Assembly: GCF_022965805.1 (NCBI RefSeq)
Contig: NC_133104.1
Span: 37,864,682-37,928,681 of the forward strand
DNA from: Primulina eburnea
Lineage: Eukaryota; Streptophyta; Magnoliopsida; Lamiales; Gesneriaceae
Direction: 5' to 3'
Length of the DNA stretch: 64,000 nt
Shown here in pieces: positions 33,381 to 44,852 of the stretch. The notes beneath the pieces were generated by a model that was not told the origin of the DNA, searched no databases, and worked only from the letters and a program-made list of their open reading frames with translations. The translations under genes were made by a program, and so were the position numbers. Each line of letters starts with the position of its first letter. Position 1 is the stretch's first letter.

Positions 33381-34619
33381 CTAAGAAGCAACCCTCTCCT
33401 CCATGTGGATGTGCAAACGGAGCAGCAGCTTTAGGGCGAAAAGATTTAATGTATTTAATAAAACAATTGATTCAAGATCCAGAACCCTGAAAACTGAGAT
33501 TAAAGTTGCAGAGACCTCAAAATTCAAAACCAAGAAAATCTGCCAAACTTTGTAATCTCGTCGTGCAGTCCAAGAGAAATGAAAGAAAAAAGAAAAAAGA
33601 AACGCATAAAAATATGAATGAAAGCATGAATCTTTCACCCACCTGAAATCTTGCTGTTGATCACAGAGAACCACCTTCCCCGCCTTCACGCACAACCCCT
33701 GTTCTCCAACATCATCCACCACCTTACCATAGCTGTATTTCAATGGCATCCTTCCCAATATCCTATGAAATTCCCTTATACACTCCCCTCTCCTCTTTCT
33801 ATGCTCCCTTCTTCTGCTACTCAACCCCACTTCTGCCACTCCACCCGATACGTCCTCGTTTCTTGAGTCTCCATGATCTCTAATTCCGCCTCCTTTAGCC
33901 CCCACCATTAATGGGCCCCTTCCAATTTCATCAGCCACGACAAAATTCATCAAGATATCCTCGCAATTATTTCTTTTATCCACTATTTGTCTGGCAGCGG
34001 CGTATTCTTCACTGCACGAGTATTTCTCGAGGTATTTGATGTCGAGGATCATTAATTTGGTGAGGATTATCGAGTACTTATCCCTCTCCATGGTGTAGAT
34101 CCAGGATCTCGATGCTATGTCGTAAGCGTGCGATCTGGCGAAAAATCCGACGATCCGATCCGGATCCGATTCCCAGACGGTGAACGCGAAGGACACGGAG
34201 GTCGTGGCGGGCATGATGTCATCGTCGCAGATGAGGACGGCTCGGGTATTGATGATTTCCCAGGGGTAGAATCTGGAATTTAGACTGGACGACGGCGACC
34301 GGTGGACAAAGGCGGAGACGTTTTGAGATAGGCGGGAGAGGGTTCTGGAGGAGGTGGAAGGGTTGCACCAGAGGATGACTACACCGGCGACTTGTGGCGC
34401 AACGGAGTAGGCTGCGGCGATAGATTGGAGCAATGGAATACGGTGCTCCGAGTAGCCGTTGATTACCACAGTCAGTCGGTCGGATCTGAGTGATTTCGGG
34501 TCGGGCTTCTTGCAGGGCGGAGTCTGGGAATTCGGGTATGTTCGAAGGGAAATGACCAAAAGGGGCAGAGGGAAGAAGATAATTGCGGCTAGTAAGAAGG
34601 GTAGAGTTACAATTCCCAT
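33381..34619 (-). CDS. GT64 (exostosin-like) glycosyltransferase, C4-like
   Basis: 412 residues from ATG 34619. A signal-anchor helix (about 5-26) marks a type II Golgi membrane protein. The GT64 domain starts with RLTVVINGYSEHR (48-60), has the metal-binding LICDDD (129-134) and a NNCEDILMNFVVAD segment (217-230), and ends near GKVVLCDQQQDFR (about 314-326). Plant GT64 proteins add sugars to sphingolipids or glycoproteins; this one is closest in feel to the C4/EPC1 group, with substrate unknown. From residue 327 the protein turns hydrophobic and unlike the family, and a GTGGGT donor sits at 33642. The last 85 residues may therefore be intron read-through. I found no next exon. Confidence 0.8.
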   Translation of the reverse strand: MGIVTLPFLLAAIIFFPLPLLVISLRTYPNSQTPPCKKPDPKSLRSDRLTVVINGYSEHRIPLLQSIAAAYSVAPQVAGVVILWCNPSTSSRTLSRLSQNVSAFVHRSPSSSLNSRFYPWEIINTRAVLICDDDIMPATTSVSFAFTVWESDPDRIVGFFARSHAYDIASRSWIYTMERDKYSIILTKLMILDIKYLEKYSCSEEYAAARQIVDKRNNCEDILMNFVVADEIGRGPLMVGAKGGGIRDHGDSRNEDVSGGVAEVGLSSRRREHRKRRGECIREFHRILGRMPLKYSYGKVVDDVGEQGLCVKAGKVVLCDQQQDFRWVKDSCFHSYFYAFLFSFFFHFSWTARRDYKVWQIFLVLNFEVSATLISVFRVLDLESIVLLNTLNLFALKLLLRLHIHMEERVAS

Positions 34620-35045
34620 TAGAATCTTGGCTTTGTTTGTAATTTGATTTTTACAGATTTTGCTAATTTGGCCATTTCTTGAATGAACTATTTAAAGGCC
34701 AAATAAGGCATCATGCAAAGTTAGATTCCAAAATCGGGTCACGATTTGCATAAAATTGCTAAAATTTTAAAACTTCCAAGAACTTGTTTGTTATTATAAC
34801 TCAATCAAAGAAGTTGTGTGCAAGATTTAAGGTTGCATTTTAATCAGTCACGAAACGGGCTACTTAAATTAAAGAATTTGAAGTGAATCCTATGCTATTT
34901 GATCTTAAATTTAGAGCCACAAATGGGGTTGTGGTGTGACAATTTTGTGATAAAAGATATCATTTTGAGGCAGATAGATGTATGGATATGGTAGCAGCTG
35001 TGGTGGAATTCTTGACGGAAAATAGGCAGCACACTTGCTACAACA
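34620..35045. other. intergenic stretch between divergent GT64 gene and zinc-finger relic
   Basis: Likely promoter and 5' UTR of the minus-strand GT64 gene. No repeat was recognised. Confidence 0.45.
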
Positions 35046-35558
35046 ATGGCTGTTGCTTCCAGTAGTACTTGAAGCTCAACTTCCCTTCAAGCAATAAGCC
35101 ATCGCCATTCAACTCAAAAGCCCGTCTCGACCTTAAACTGGCTGGATGCATCCCTGTTAAGCAACAGGTAAAAGTCACACATAATTGCACTAAGTTTTAC
35201 TTGTTTGAATGTGAACTACTATGTTCTTGTCCATTGGTGTGTTTTTTTGTTTGGTTCTGAATTCGCCCTTCTATCCGTTTTGTCCTCTCCGCGGACTATT
35301 GGTTGTAACATTTTGTTGATCTTTGTTTTGCTTGGAAAAGGTGGATTCTGGGATTATGTGTGAATCTTGCAGTGGAAGAGGGTGGCTGCTTTGTGAGTTT
35401 TGTAAAGGGCAAAAAACTAATGCCAAAACTACGGAGAGTAACCGGACTTACCGACGTTGCCCACTTGTAAATCCGTTAGTAGTCGCCATTTTTACTCTCT
35501 TTACCGTGATGGAGTCTATCACCAGGCAATTTGCCTCGTAGATGGAAAGTGTTTTTAG
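35046..35558 (+). pseudogene. DnaJ-type Cys-rich zinc-finger protein, broken
   Basis: Exon 1 starts at ATG 35046 (MAVASSST, a plastid-transit-like Ser/Thr-rich start) but has a TGA at 35070-35072. A GTAAAAG donor near 35168 and a GGAAAAG acceptor (exon 2 from 35341) are present. Exon 2 has CESCSGRGWLLCEFCKG, the CxxCxGxG pair of DnaJ-like zinc fingers in chloroplast proteins, then YRRCP. After that the frame shifts by one (TCK in another frame), and the second half of the cysteine cluster is lost. Both breaks point to a pseudogene. Confidence 0.75.
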
Positions 35559-35804
35559 GGATATTTTCTTAGTCAAAGATCCCGAGTTCTACAGAGAGCA
35601 GTAAAGTTTGGGCCACTTGTTAACAATTGATGATGTTAGTTGTGCAAGTTGGATTGGATAGCGATGACTTATTCGTGCAGATTCGAAGCGTTTTCAGATG
35701 TGTTCTGTTCCCGGATCATACTTCTTTTGAGGGCAAAATTATACAATTTTATATACTTTTCTTCTATCATGTCTGATTATACCAAATTTTCCTATGAGTC
35801 TGGT

Positions 35805-36036
35805 GGTGAGTCTGAGCTTCAAATCAGCAATAGTTTGAATCAGAGCGGATGGAACACCTATCGATCTATACGAACTAGTAGATATTGGAAGGTGCCGAAA
35901 ATTTTTCCGACAAAAACGTCAGAGTGGTTACGCCGGAAAAATTCTCGGCACCTTCCAGTATCTACTAGTTCGTATAGACCGGTAGCGTTCCAGCCACTCC
36001 GATTCAAATATTGTTGATCTGAAGCTCAAGCTCACC
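35805..36036. repeat. long near-perfect hairpin locus
   Basis: A left arm (35805-35911) and right arm (35932-36036) are inverted copies about 85% identical over 106 nt, with a 20-nt loop. The core TCTATACGAACTAGTAGATA is perfect, and GGAAGGTGCCGA next to it is also matched. It resembles a young MIRNA or inverted-duplication siRNA locus. The left arm lies in a 125-residue open frame, which may be incidental. Confidence 0.8.
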
Positions 36037-36786
36037 AAACCGAACCCAAAGAAAATTTGATATCATCAATGTCGATTGAGTTTTCTTTCTTCGTGTTTGA
36101 AAGATGAAGGGCTGTACTTTATTTTGCTCCCAAAATATGAGAAAATATGGAGTTGAATCCTACCAAGCTTTACCTAATGACATTTGGACGGGGAATGGGC
36201 AGTGTTTCATCAGGTGGATCGTAATCATTCGTTTGGACACATTTTACAAGAGGAAGTACACTTGATGTGATGTACAATTTTCTTGGCTAATGGACCAAAA
36301 CTGGGATAAATAGTATTTTTTTCCCTTTTTTTTAAACAAATATTACTTTTTTTTACATATATATAGACACACACAAGTATTCTCATGATATGGTTGGTGC
36401 CAAAATACAAACCAAATATGCTTAAATAGAGACAATTAAATCATGTAAAAAAAAAAACTAAGAAAACATCAATCAATATCTGAAATTTTCTCATTTCAAA
36501 TTTTTGTTTCAAGCATGTCCGATAACTTATAGGCATGGCCTAGTACGACCAAATTAAATATTACAAATAATTAAATTATTCAAAATCATATATTTATAAT
36601 AAAAATTAATATTTTTTTATAATTATCCAAATATAATATATATCTCAAAAAATTAACTCATAAAACCAACTCATATAAATTTTTTGGTTATGTTAGGTAT
36701 ATTTTCCAAAATAACAAGAATTTTATGTCATTTATCAGATTTTCACATTTATGGATATCTGAAATCAAACTATCCAATTAGACACA

Positions 36787-36817
<31 letters not shown>

Positions 36818-36919
36818 TAAAGATTGTGGTGTATATTTTATACATAGTGTTGATTTTTTTTTTTACATGGTCCACATTTTTTGTTATTATTATTACTTAT
36901 GGAAATTATCGCACTAGAG
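36037..36919. other. AT-rich stretch with (ATT)n
   Basis: No gene. It includes an (ATT)n microsatellite at 36788-36818. The left end of the next Copia LTR begins near 36920. Confidence 0.5.
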
Positions 36920-37380
36920 TATGGATTTACTACTTATTTTTATAGGCTTATATATGAATAATTATGTGTGTGGGTTGTCTGTTAAGTTAAGCCCAAAATA
37001 AAGTGATCAAATAAAGTTTCGGGTTATTGGGCTTTAATGTATCTAATGGGCTGTGGGCCTTTAATGTGTAGAGACATAAGTGTAATTTCTGTTTTTATGA
37101 TGGGCTAAAACGGAAATATCAGAAGATATTATCTATAAATAAGGGTCATGGTCCCCAGATCTCGCGTTATCACTTTCACTATTCTCTCCCCATTAAGAAA
37201 ATAGTTCTGAAGAGAAACTAAAGGATTCTCTCAAGGAAAGAGCGCGTAGATCTGGAAGATCAAGACACGTTCTAAAGAATTCAGGATTATGGCTTCAGGT
37301 ACGCTTCCGCTTAAGTTTTCAGTCATATTCTTAATGATTTAAACGTGATGGATTCTGCGGTTTATGGATTTTCCCCAACA
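36920..37380 (+). repeat. 5' LTR of the Copia element at 36.9 kb
   Basis: Holds a TATA box (TATAAATA at 37134-37141) and, near its end, ATGGCTTCAG (37289-37298), the probable spliced start of gag. Confidence 0.85.
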
Positions 37381-37382
37381 AG

Positions 37383-37394
37383 TGGTATCAGAGC
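37383..37394 (+). other. primer-binding site of the Copia element at 36.9 kb
   Basis: TGGTATCAGAGC, two bases past the LTR, complementary to initiator-Met tRNA. Confidence 0.85.
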
Positions 37395-37439
37395 CATTCA
37401 TGTTTGAATCATTGAGATTTGTTTAAAGTTTTTGGATAC

Positions 37440-37625
37440 TATTTGGATCCAGATCTGAAAAATAAAATTTAGTTTAAATTTTTTTTTTTTGATATGGCTT
37501 CAGATCTGGAAAAATATATTGATATGTTTTCAGATCTGAAAATATTTTGATACGGTTTCAGATCTGAAATTTTTTTGGTTTAGATCTGAAAATTTTTTTG
37601 ATAAGGCTTCAGATCTGGAAAATAT
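37440..37625 (+). repeat. AGATCTGAAAA repeats in the Copia leader
   Basis: Six copies of CAGATCTG(A/G)AAA separated by T-rich spacers. A second group of CGGGTCGGG and CCGTACGG palindromic blocks follows at 37800-37905. Confidence 0.75.
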
Positions 37626-39373
37626 TTTGGTGGAAAACCAAATCTTTTAAAATTTCAGTTTTTGGTAAAAAAAATATTTGGTTGTAAATTTTAAAGATTT
37701 GGTATAAGATTTCGATTTTCCTTCCAGTTTTTTGTTCAACAAAATATTTTAGAGGAAAATCGAAAATTCGGATTTCTCTAAAAAAAAAAATGTACATATT
37801 CGGGTCGGGCCGTACGGACCCGGTTCGGCCCGACATGTACGGAATCGGGTTGGTTCAACCCGACCCGTACGGGTTCGGGTCGGGTCAACCCGACCCGTAC
37901 GGAATTTCGAAAAAAAATATTTAATTTTTTTTTCTCGGTTCAGGTTTATTCGGTTAAGGTTAAATTTTCATTAATTCAAATAATGATAATGTTATATGTA
38001 TTTTTAAAATTGATTAATTGAAATAAAATGTCGCCAAAGTGACCTCTTTTATGGAAATTAATTTTATTTTAAAATACAAAAGGATTTTGGGTATATGTGA
38101 TTTATATTAATATTGATCGGCCCAAAGGAAGGTTAATATTTAATATAATTACATATGCACTTGTGGTGGTAAACATGTGATAGTTATTCGGTTTTTCATG
38201 TGAATAATAAATCAGCCCAAAGGAAGGTTGTTATTTGACATGATAATTACTATCAGTGTTTGACTGCTGCGCCAGGATATCACTTACAAGTTAATCTTTT
38301 ATCCAAAGATGAAACATTAATGGAGTGCTCGATATTCTGTTCATGGGGGTTTACATTATTTGAATTTATTGATTATTTTATTTGGATATTTGGTTGAGCA
38401 TGTTTATTTGGTTTTTGTTCTCTGTTCAGATTTGACTCCTGCAAATATTCATTCCAACATCAATTCTATTCCTATGTTAAATGGCTCTAATTTTAAATCA
38501 TGGCAAGAGAATTTGTTGATAGTTCTCGGAGTCATGGATTTGGACCTTGCGTTAAGGGTTGACTCTCCTCCCGCCATTACGGATAAGAGTACCTTTGATG
38601 AAAAGAGGGAGTTTGAAAGGTGGGAGAGATCGAATCGCATGTGTATGATGATCATGAAGAAGGCCATTCCAGAAACATTCAGGGGCACAATGTCTAGCGA
38701 CATTGCTACGGCTAAGGCTTTCCTTCAAGACCTCGAAAAGAGGTTTGCTAAAAGTGAAAAGTCTGAAATTGGTACACTTTTGGCAAGCCTCATTTCAATG
38801 AGGTACAGAGGTAAGGGCAACATTAGGGAGTACATTATGGAAATGTCTCATCTTGCTTCAAGGTTAAAAGCACTGAAGCTTGACCTCTCCGAGGACTTGC
38901 TGGTGCATCTGGTTTTGATATCTCTTCCTACTCAGTTTAACCAGTTCAAGGTGAGCTATAACTGTCAGAAAGAGACTTGGTCTCTGAATGAGCTCATCTC
39001 GCACTGTGTCCAGGAAGAGGAAAGGTTGAAGCAAGACAAGACAGAAAGTGCTCATTATGCCTTTACCTCGAAGGTTAAAGGAAAGAAAAGGAAGGATAAA
39101 GAAGCTGCGGATACACAGCCTCCGAAGAAACAACAGAAGAATCCTAGTGATTCTCAAAGTTCTGGTTGTTTTTTCTATGGCAGTGATGAGCATATGAAGA
39201 AGCAGTGCAGTAATTATCACGCTTGGTGTGCTAAGAAAGGTATGCTTCTGAATATGGTTTGTTCTGAGGTTAATTTAACTTCAGTGCCTAGACACACGTG
39301 GTGGATAGATTCTGGTGAAATAACTCACATCAGTGTGTCTATGCAGGGTTGCCTGGATTGCCGAAAACCAAGT

Positions 39374-41328
39374 TGTAATGCCTGAAGTAAATATCACAAG
39401 TTGTTGATTTAGTAATGTGAGATTACTAAATAATTAATGATTTTTAAAGAATGAAATATGACATATTTTGGTATATGAAGTCCAAATGATTTGAAATTTG
39501 GATATGACGTAGAAAACTCAAACATATAGAAGTTTCATGATTTGAGTTTTAGAAAGTTTGATCGTTTGACTGGTCCAAAGGGATATACCGGTGTTAAAAT
39601 GTTAAATATTATATATTATATTATATTATATTATATTAAATAATATAATATTATTTAATATAATATAATATTAAAAAAAATAAAAAATAAATAAAAAAAA
39701 ATTACATTGAGTCGGTGGAATTCATATTTGAATTCCACCGAATTCAAGAAAGAATATCGACAGAGGTGAGGTAGTGAAGAGGATATATCATTTTTGATTT
39801 TTTCTTTTCGATCGTGTGACTTATCGGTTTATCTAATCGACAAATCGACTTCAGTTCTGATATCGTTGACACGAGGTCTTCGATTTGAGGTATAAATTTT
39901 ATAGTTTTGGTGATGTTTGAAATTCGTCGATTTCTGGAATAAATCTGATAAATTGTTAAATCATACTGAAATTGAAGATTATTGAATAGTGTATGATTTT
40001 AACGAAGTAGATAAGATTATAGTGGTGTTATTTTGAATTATTCCTAATTTATTTTAATTAGGGATTTTTAATCGTTGGACTGAGATTGGTGAGTTGTTTG
40101 TCAACTGTTATTAATTCTGATTATATATTCGGAGTCTATGAAGTAGAGGCTACAGGTTGATATAAAGTTTTCGCAATTTGACGGATGTTGTAAAATAGCC
40201 TATTATTTGGTGTTAAATTAATTAGGGTGTATTTGATGGTAGTATTGTGAATTAAATACACCAGAATATTAAATTGTTGAAAAATAAAAATTTATAATCG
40301 AGTTTTATATTTTGTTGAATTAATTGTTGTTGGGCTATTTGATATTATATATTGAGGTTGTTATAACTGTGTTGATACGGTGACAATGATCTGATAATCA
40401 TTGTTGAATTATTTAGATACATCACAAGCCTCAGGATCAAAGAAGTAGCCAGATTTGATATATATACTCGATTATCAGGTACGTGTTGACGTACGAGCAT
40501 ATGTTGTTATTGTTTAGTATTGATGAATACTATTGTGTTGAACGATGATAAATCACTGGATTGGGTGATTTTATATTATATATGTTGTTGTTTATTATTG
40601 TCGATGTTGTTGGCTGTCGTTGTTGGGAGACGTCACGTTGATGTTGTTCGTTCAACGATATTGCTGTCGCCGGAGTTGGGGTGCGACGTATCGTGGATGT
40701 TATTCGTTCGACGATATTGCTGTCGCCGGTGTTGGGGTGCGACGTATCGTCGATGTTATTATTCGTTCGACGATATTGCTGTCGCCGGTGTTGGGGTGCG
40801 ACGTATCGTCGATGTTGTTGTTCGTTCGACGATATTGCTGTCGCCGGAGTTGGGGTGCGACGTATCGTCGATGTTATTGCTGCAGTGTGTTGTTGTTGAG
40901 ATTGTTGTTGGCTGATTTTCCAGAAACGGCAAAGGGGGTATTTCTATTATGATTTCAGTTATATTTTATGTTGTTAATATAACTGTTATGTATTACGATG
41001 ATGATTGTTGTATATGCTCACCCTTTGAGGGCTGTTTCTGTTGGGCAGGTTACAGGACTATGCGTGAGACAGGATAGTGGTGAAGGACTAGGTGTGTCTA
41101 GTCAAACAGTCCTGTAGTTGATAGTAGATAGAGACAATATAGCTTATTGTCTTATTTGAGTTGTATGTGTGTATTTATTATACTGTTTATGCTACACTGA
41201 CGTAGATAGTGTGGTGATTGCATTATTTTGTCGTATATGCATTATATTATTACGTCGTCGAAAAGAAAATTTTTATGCATATGACGTCACATGTTGTATG
41301 ATTACGTGGCGAGGTTTGGGGCGCCACA
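39374..41328 (+). mobile_element. gypsy-like solo LTR nested in Copia
   Basis: 1955 bp, starts TGTAATGCCTGAAG and ends GTTTGGGGCGCCACA. A perfect 5-bp TSD, CAAGT, flanks it (39369-39373 and 41329-41333). No PBS, coding region or second LTR is present. The TG..CA ends, 5-bp TSD and gypsy-like termini indicate a solo LTR from recombination. Its orientation is judged from the TGTAATGCC start. Confidence 0.8.
40632..40880. repeat. 59-bp tandem repeat within the solo LTR
   Basis: CGATATTGCTGTCGCCGG recurs at 40656, 40712, 40771 and 40830, giving four units of 56-59 bp. The open frames over it are products of the repeat, not genes. Confidence 0.85.
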
Positions 41329-44300
41329 CAAGTGATGCTGAAAGATTCATCTACGTTGGTGACGGCAACAAAGTTGAAGTTGAGGCAATAGGAAAATTTA
41401 GATTATTGTTAAAGACTGGAATATATTTGGATCTTTATGAAACATTTGTTGTACCGTCTTTTAGACGGAATTTGATTTCCATTTCTGTATTGGACAAATT
41501 TGGTTATTCTTGTTCTTTTGGAAATGGGATATTCAGTTTGTTTCTCGATTCAAAATTGGTTGGTTCTGGTTCTTTATCAGGATACGATAATCTTTATTCT
41601 TTGGATGTTATTGCTTCATTTAATGAATCCCTGCAAACAAGTAGAGGCACTAAAAGAAAATTAATCAGTGAGAATTCAGCTGCGTTATGGCACAAAAGAT
41701 TGGGTCATATCTCTGAAAAGAGAATAAGGAGACTTGTGTCAGACGAAATTCTCGAACTTTTATATTACACAGATTTTAATAATTGTGTTAATTGTATAAA
41801 GGGAAAACAAACCAACAAAAGGAGATTTGAAGCCAACAGGTGTTCAGGCGTCCTAGAACTTATACATACTGATATTTGTGGACCATTCCCTTCGGCTTCT
41901 TGGAATGGTCAACAGTATTTTATAACGTTCACAGACGATTTTTCAAGATATGGCTTCATTTATCTCATTCATGAAAAGGCACAGTCATTGGATGTGTTCA
42001 AAAGATATAAAGCTGAAGTTGAAAACCAACTTGGCTTAAAGATTAAAAGCGTTAGATCTGACCGTGGTGGTGAATACTATGGTAGATATGACGGTTCAGG
42101 TGAACAACGTCCAGGACCTTTTGCTAGATTCCTAGAGGAATGCGGTATCGTCCCACAGTACACTATGCCGGGTTCGCCCACTATGAATGGTGTTGCTGAA
42201 AGACGAAACAGAACGCTTAAGGACATGGTGAGGAGTATGATCAGTCATTCTACCTTACCAGAATCACTCTGGGGAGAAGCACTAAAGACCGCAGTATATA
42301 TCCTTAACAGGGTTCCAACTAAGGCAGCGACCAAAACTCCTTATGAACTTTGGACGGGTAAAAAGCCCAGTCTTAAGCATCTGCACGTTTCGGGATGTCC
42401 AGCTGAGGCAAGGCCTTACAAGCCTAATGAAAAGAAACTGGACTCAAGGACGGTTAGTTGTTATTTTATTGGATACTCTGAAAGATCCAGGGGGTACAAG
42501 TTTTATGATCCTACGAGTAAGTCGATTTTTGAGTCAGGAAATGCCCGGTTCTTTGAGGATGTTGAGTTTGCGGGGGGAGATAAAGTAAGGGATATTGTCT
42601 TTGAAGAGGAATATGTAAATATTCTCACATGTGTCTTGGACATTGATCAGGATCATATTCCTCACTTTGACCAAGACACAATACAGGAAGACAATATTAG
42701 AGATCCTCCCATTCCAGATGAACAAACTCAAGCACCTCCAGAACCTATACCATTAAGGAGATCCACTAGAGAGCGGAGAAATGCAGTGCCAGATGATTAC
42801 ACTGTATTTCTTCAAGAACATGAGGCAGACATTGGACTGATGGAGGATGATCCTATTAACTTCCGTCAAGCCATGAAAAGTTCTAACTCTCAAAAGTGGA
42901 ATGATGTCATGAATGAGGAGATAAAGTCCATGAAGGACAATGACGTATGGGATCTTGTCTCATTGCCTAAAGGTACGAAGCCCATTGGTTGCAAATGGAT
43001 ATTTAAAACCAAGAGGGATTCGAAAGGCAATGTGGAAAGATATAAGACTCGTCTTGTCGCTAAAGGCTTTACACAGAAAGAAGGCATTGATTATAAAGAA
43101 ACTTTCTCTCCGGTTTCTTCGAAAGACTCTTTAAGGATTATAATGGCTTTGGTGGCGCATTTCGATCTTGAGCTTCATCAGATGGATGTAAAGTCTGCGT
43201 TTCTAAATGGTGACATTGATGAGACGATTTATATGATGCAGCCAGAAAATTTTGTGTCCAAAGACACAAATAATATGGTTTGCAAATTAAAGAAATCCAT
43301 CTATGGGCTCAAGCAAGCATCTCGACAATGGTATTTCAAATTTCATCAAGTGATCATCTCGTTTGGTTTTGAGATGAATTTGGTCGATGATTGTGTGTAC
43401 CATAAGTTCAGTGGGAGTAAGCATATTTTTCTGGTTTTATATGTTGATGACATTCTGCTCGCTAGCAACGATATAGAGTTGTTGCATGAAACCAAGAGAT
43501 TTCTAGTTAAGAATTTTGAGATGAAAGATCTTGGTGATGCATCTTTTGTACTGGGTATTCAGATACATCGGGATCGTTCTCGAGGTATTCTTGGATTATC
43601 TCAGAAAGGCTATATCGAGAAAGTTCTCAAGCAATATGGGATGCAAGATTGTAAACCAACGGATACCCCTGTAGCTAAGGGAGACAAATTCAGTCTCAAA
43701 CAATGCCCAAAGAATGATTTTGAGGAAAAGGAAATGCAGAAGATTCCATATGCATCTGCAGTGGGGAGTCTGATGTATGCTCAGGTTTGTACACGTCCAG
43801 ATATTGCGTATGTGACAGGAATGTTGGGACGATATTTAAGTAATCCAAGAGTGGAACATTGGAAATCAGTCAAAAGGGTCTTACGATACCTACAGAGAAC
43901 AAAAGATTACATGCTCATATATCGGAGGTTGGATCGGCTTGAGATCATTGGGTATACTGACTCCGATTTTGCTGGATGCCAAGATAGTATGAAATCTACG
44001 TCGGGCTACATCTAACTCCTTGCTGGAGGTGCCATTTCCTGGAAGAGTGCTAAACAGTCACTTATAGCCTCTTCCACCATGGCAGCTGAGTTTGTAGCGT
44101 GTTATGAGGCATCCAATCGTGGAATATGGATGCAAAATTTTGTCACGGGACTGCGCATTGTTGATGGCATTGAAAAGCCACTAAGATTACATTGTGACAA
44201 TAAATCAGCAGTTATGTATTCCAATAACAACAGAAGCTCGACGAAGTCTAAACACATTGACATCAAGTTTCTGGTTGTTAAAGAAAGAATTCAGAGTGGC

Positions 44301-44852
44301 AAGTTGTCTATTGAGCATATCGGTACAAACTCCATGGTTGCGGATCCGCTTACTAAAGGACTACCACCCAAACAGTTTCATGAGCACATTGTTAGTATGG
44401 GTGTTATGTCAATTGAGGAAATTCAGTTTTAGTGGGAGTTTGTTATTTTAAATGCTTTTCAGTTGTAGACATTTTCAGTTACAGTTATGTAAATTTATTT
44501 TCTGCAGAAATAAATTTCAAGTGAAGTCACACTCTGATTATGGTTTAAAGTTTAATCTCAATAAGGTTAAGGGAGGACCAGTTGGAAATAGGCATGTTAC
44601 GGTCACATTGCATGAAATTTCCATGCTACACATCCACTTCATGATCCATGTCATTCAGTTGTGTTGGCATATGTGACCATTGATGGGTCTAGTTACCTTG
44701 AGTGTAGCGAAGAATGCTTTGATCCTATGTTGATGTGATTGATGGACCGGATTGGTTATAGATACATTTCGGAATGACAACAATTTTTGAGCTCATAAGG
44801 TTATTTTCACAAACATAATTATAAAGTTGCACATATAGCCCAAGTGGGAGAT

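Larger units (their letters stand above)
37299..38429 (+). other. probable intron in the Copia leader
   Basis: ATG GCT TCA G ends at a GTACGC donor (37299). A TCTGTTCAG acceptor ends at 38429. Joining gives M-A-S-D-L-T-P in the gag frame, a natural gag start. The intron would remove the LTR end, the PBS and the leader. It is inferred from signals only. Confidence 0.5.
38360..44432 (+). pseudogene. Copia gag-pol, interrupted by a solo LTR and a stop
   Basis: Gag (from about 38430) has a UBN2-type domain (MLNGSNFKSWQENLLIVLG). The zinc knuckle reads CFFYGSDEHMKKQC, with the second Cys as Tyr. The protease motif reads WWIDSGEITHI, unlike DSGA. The frame breaks at 39373 by the solo LTR and resumes at 41331 in the same frame (SDAERF). 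Integrase has [12 protein letters not shown] and SDRGGEY. RT has [14 protein letters not shown]. RNase H contains a TAA at 44013-44015, then continues to KGLPPKQFHEHIVSMG and the stop at 44432. Confidence 0.88.

Noticed and set aside
37795..37905. CpG-rich regulatory island
   Set aside because: These are short CGGGTCGGG/CCGTACGG repeats in the Copia leader; nothing suggests a host promoter.
40520..40952. Overlapping open frames in three registers
   Set aside because: They come from the 59-bp tandem repeat in the solo LTR. No family likeness.
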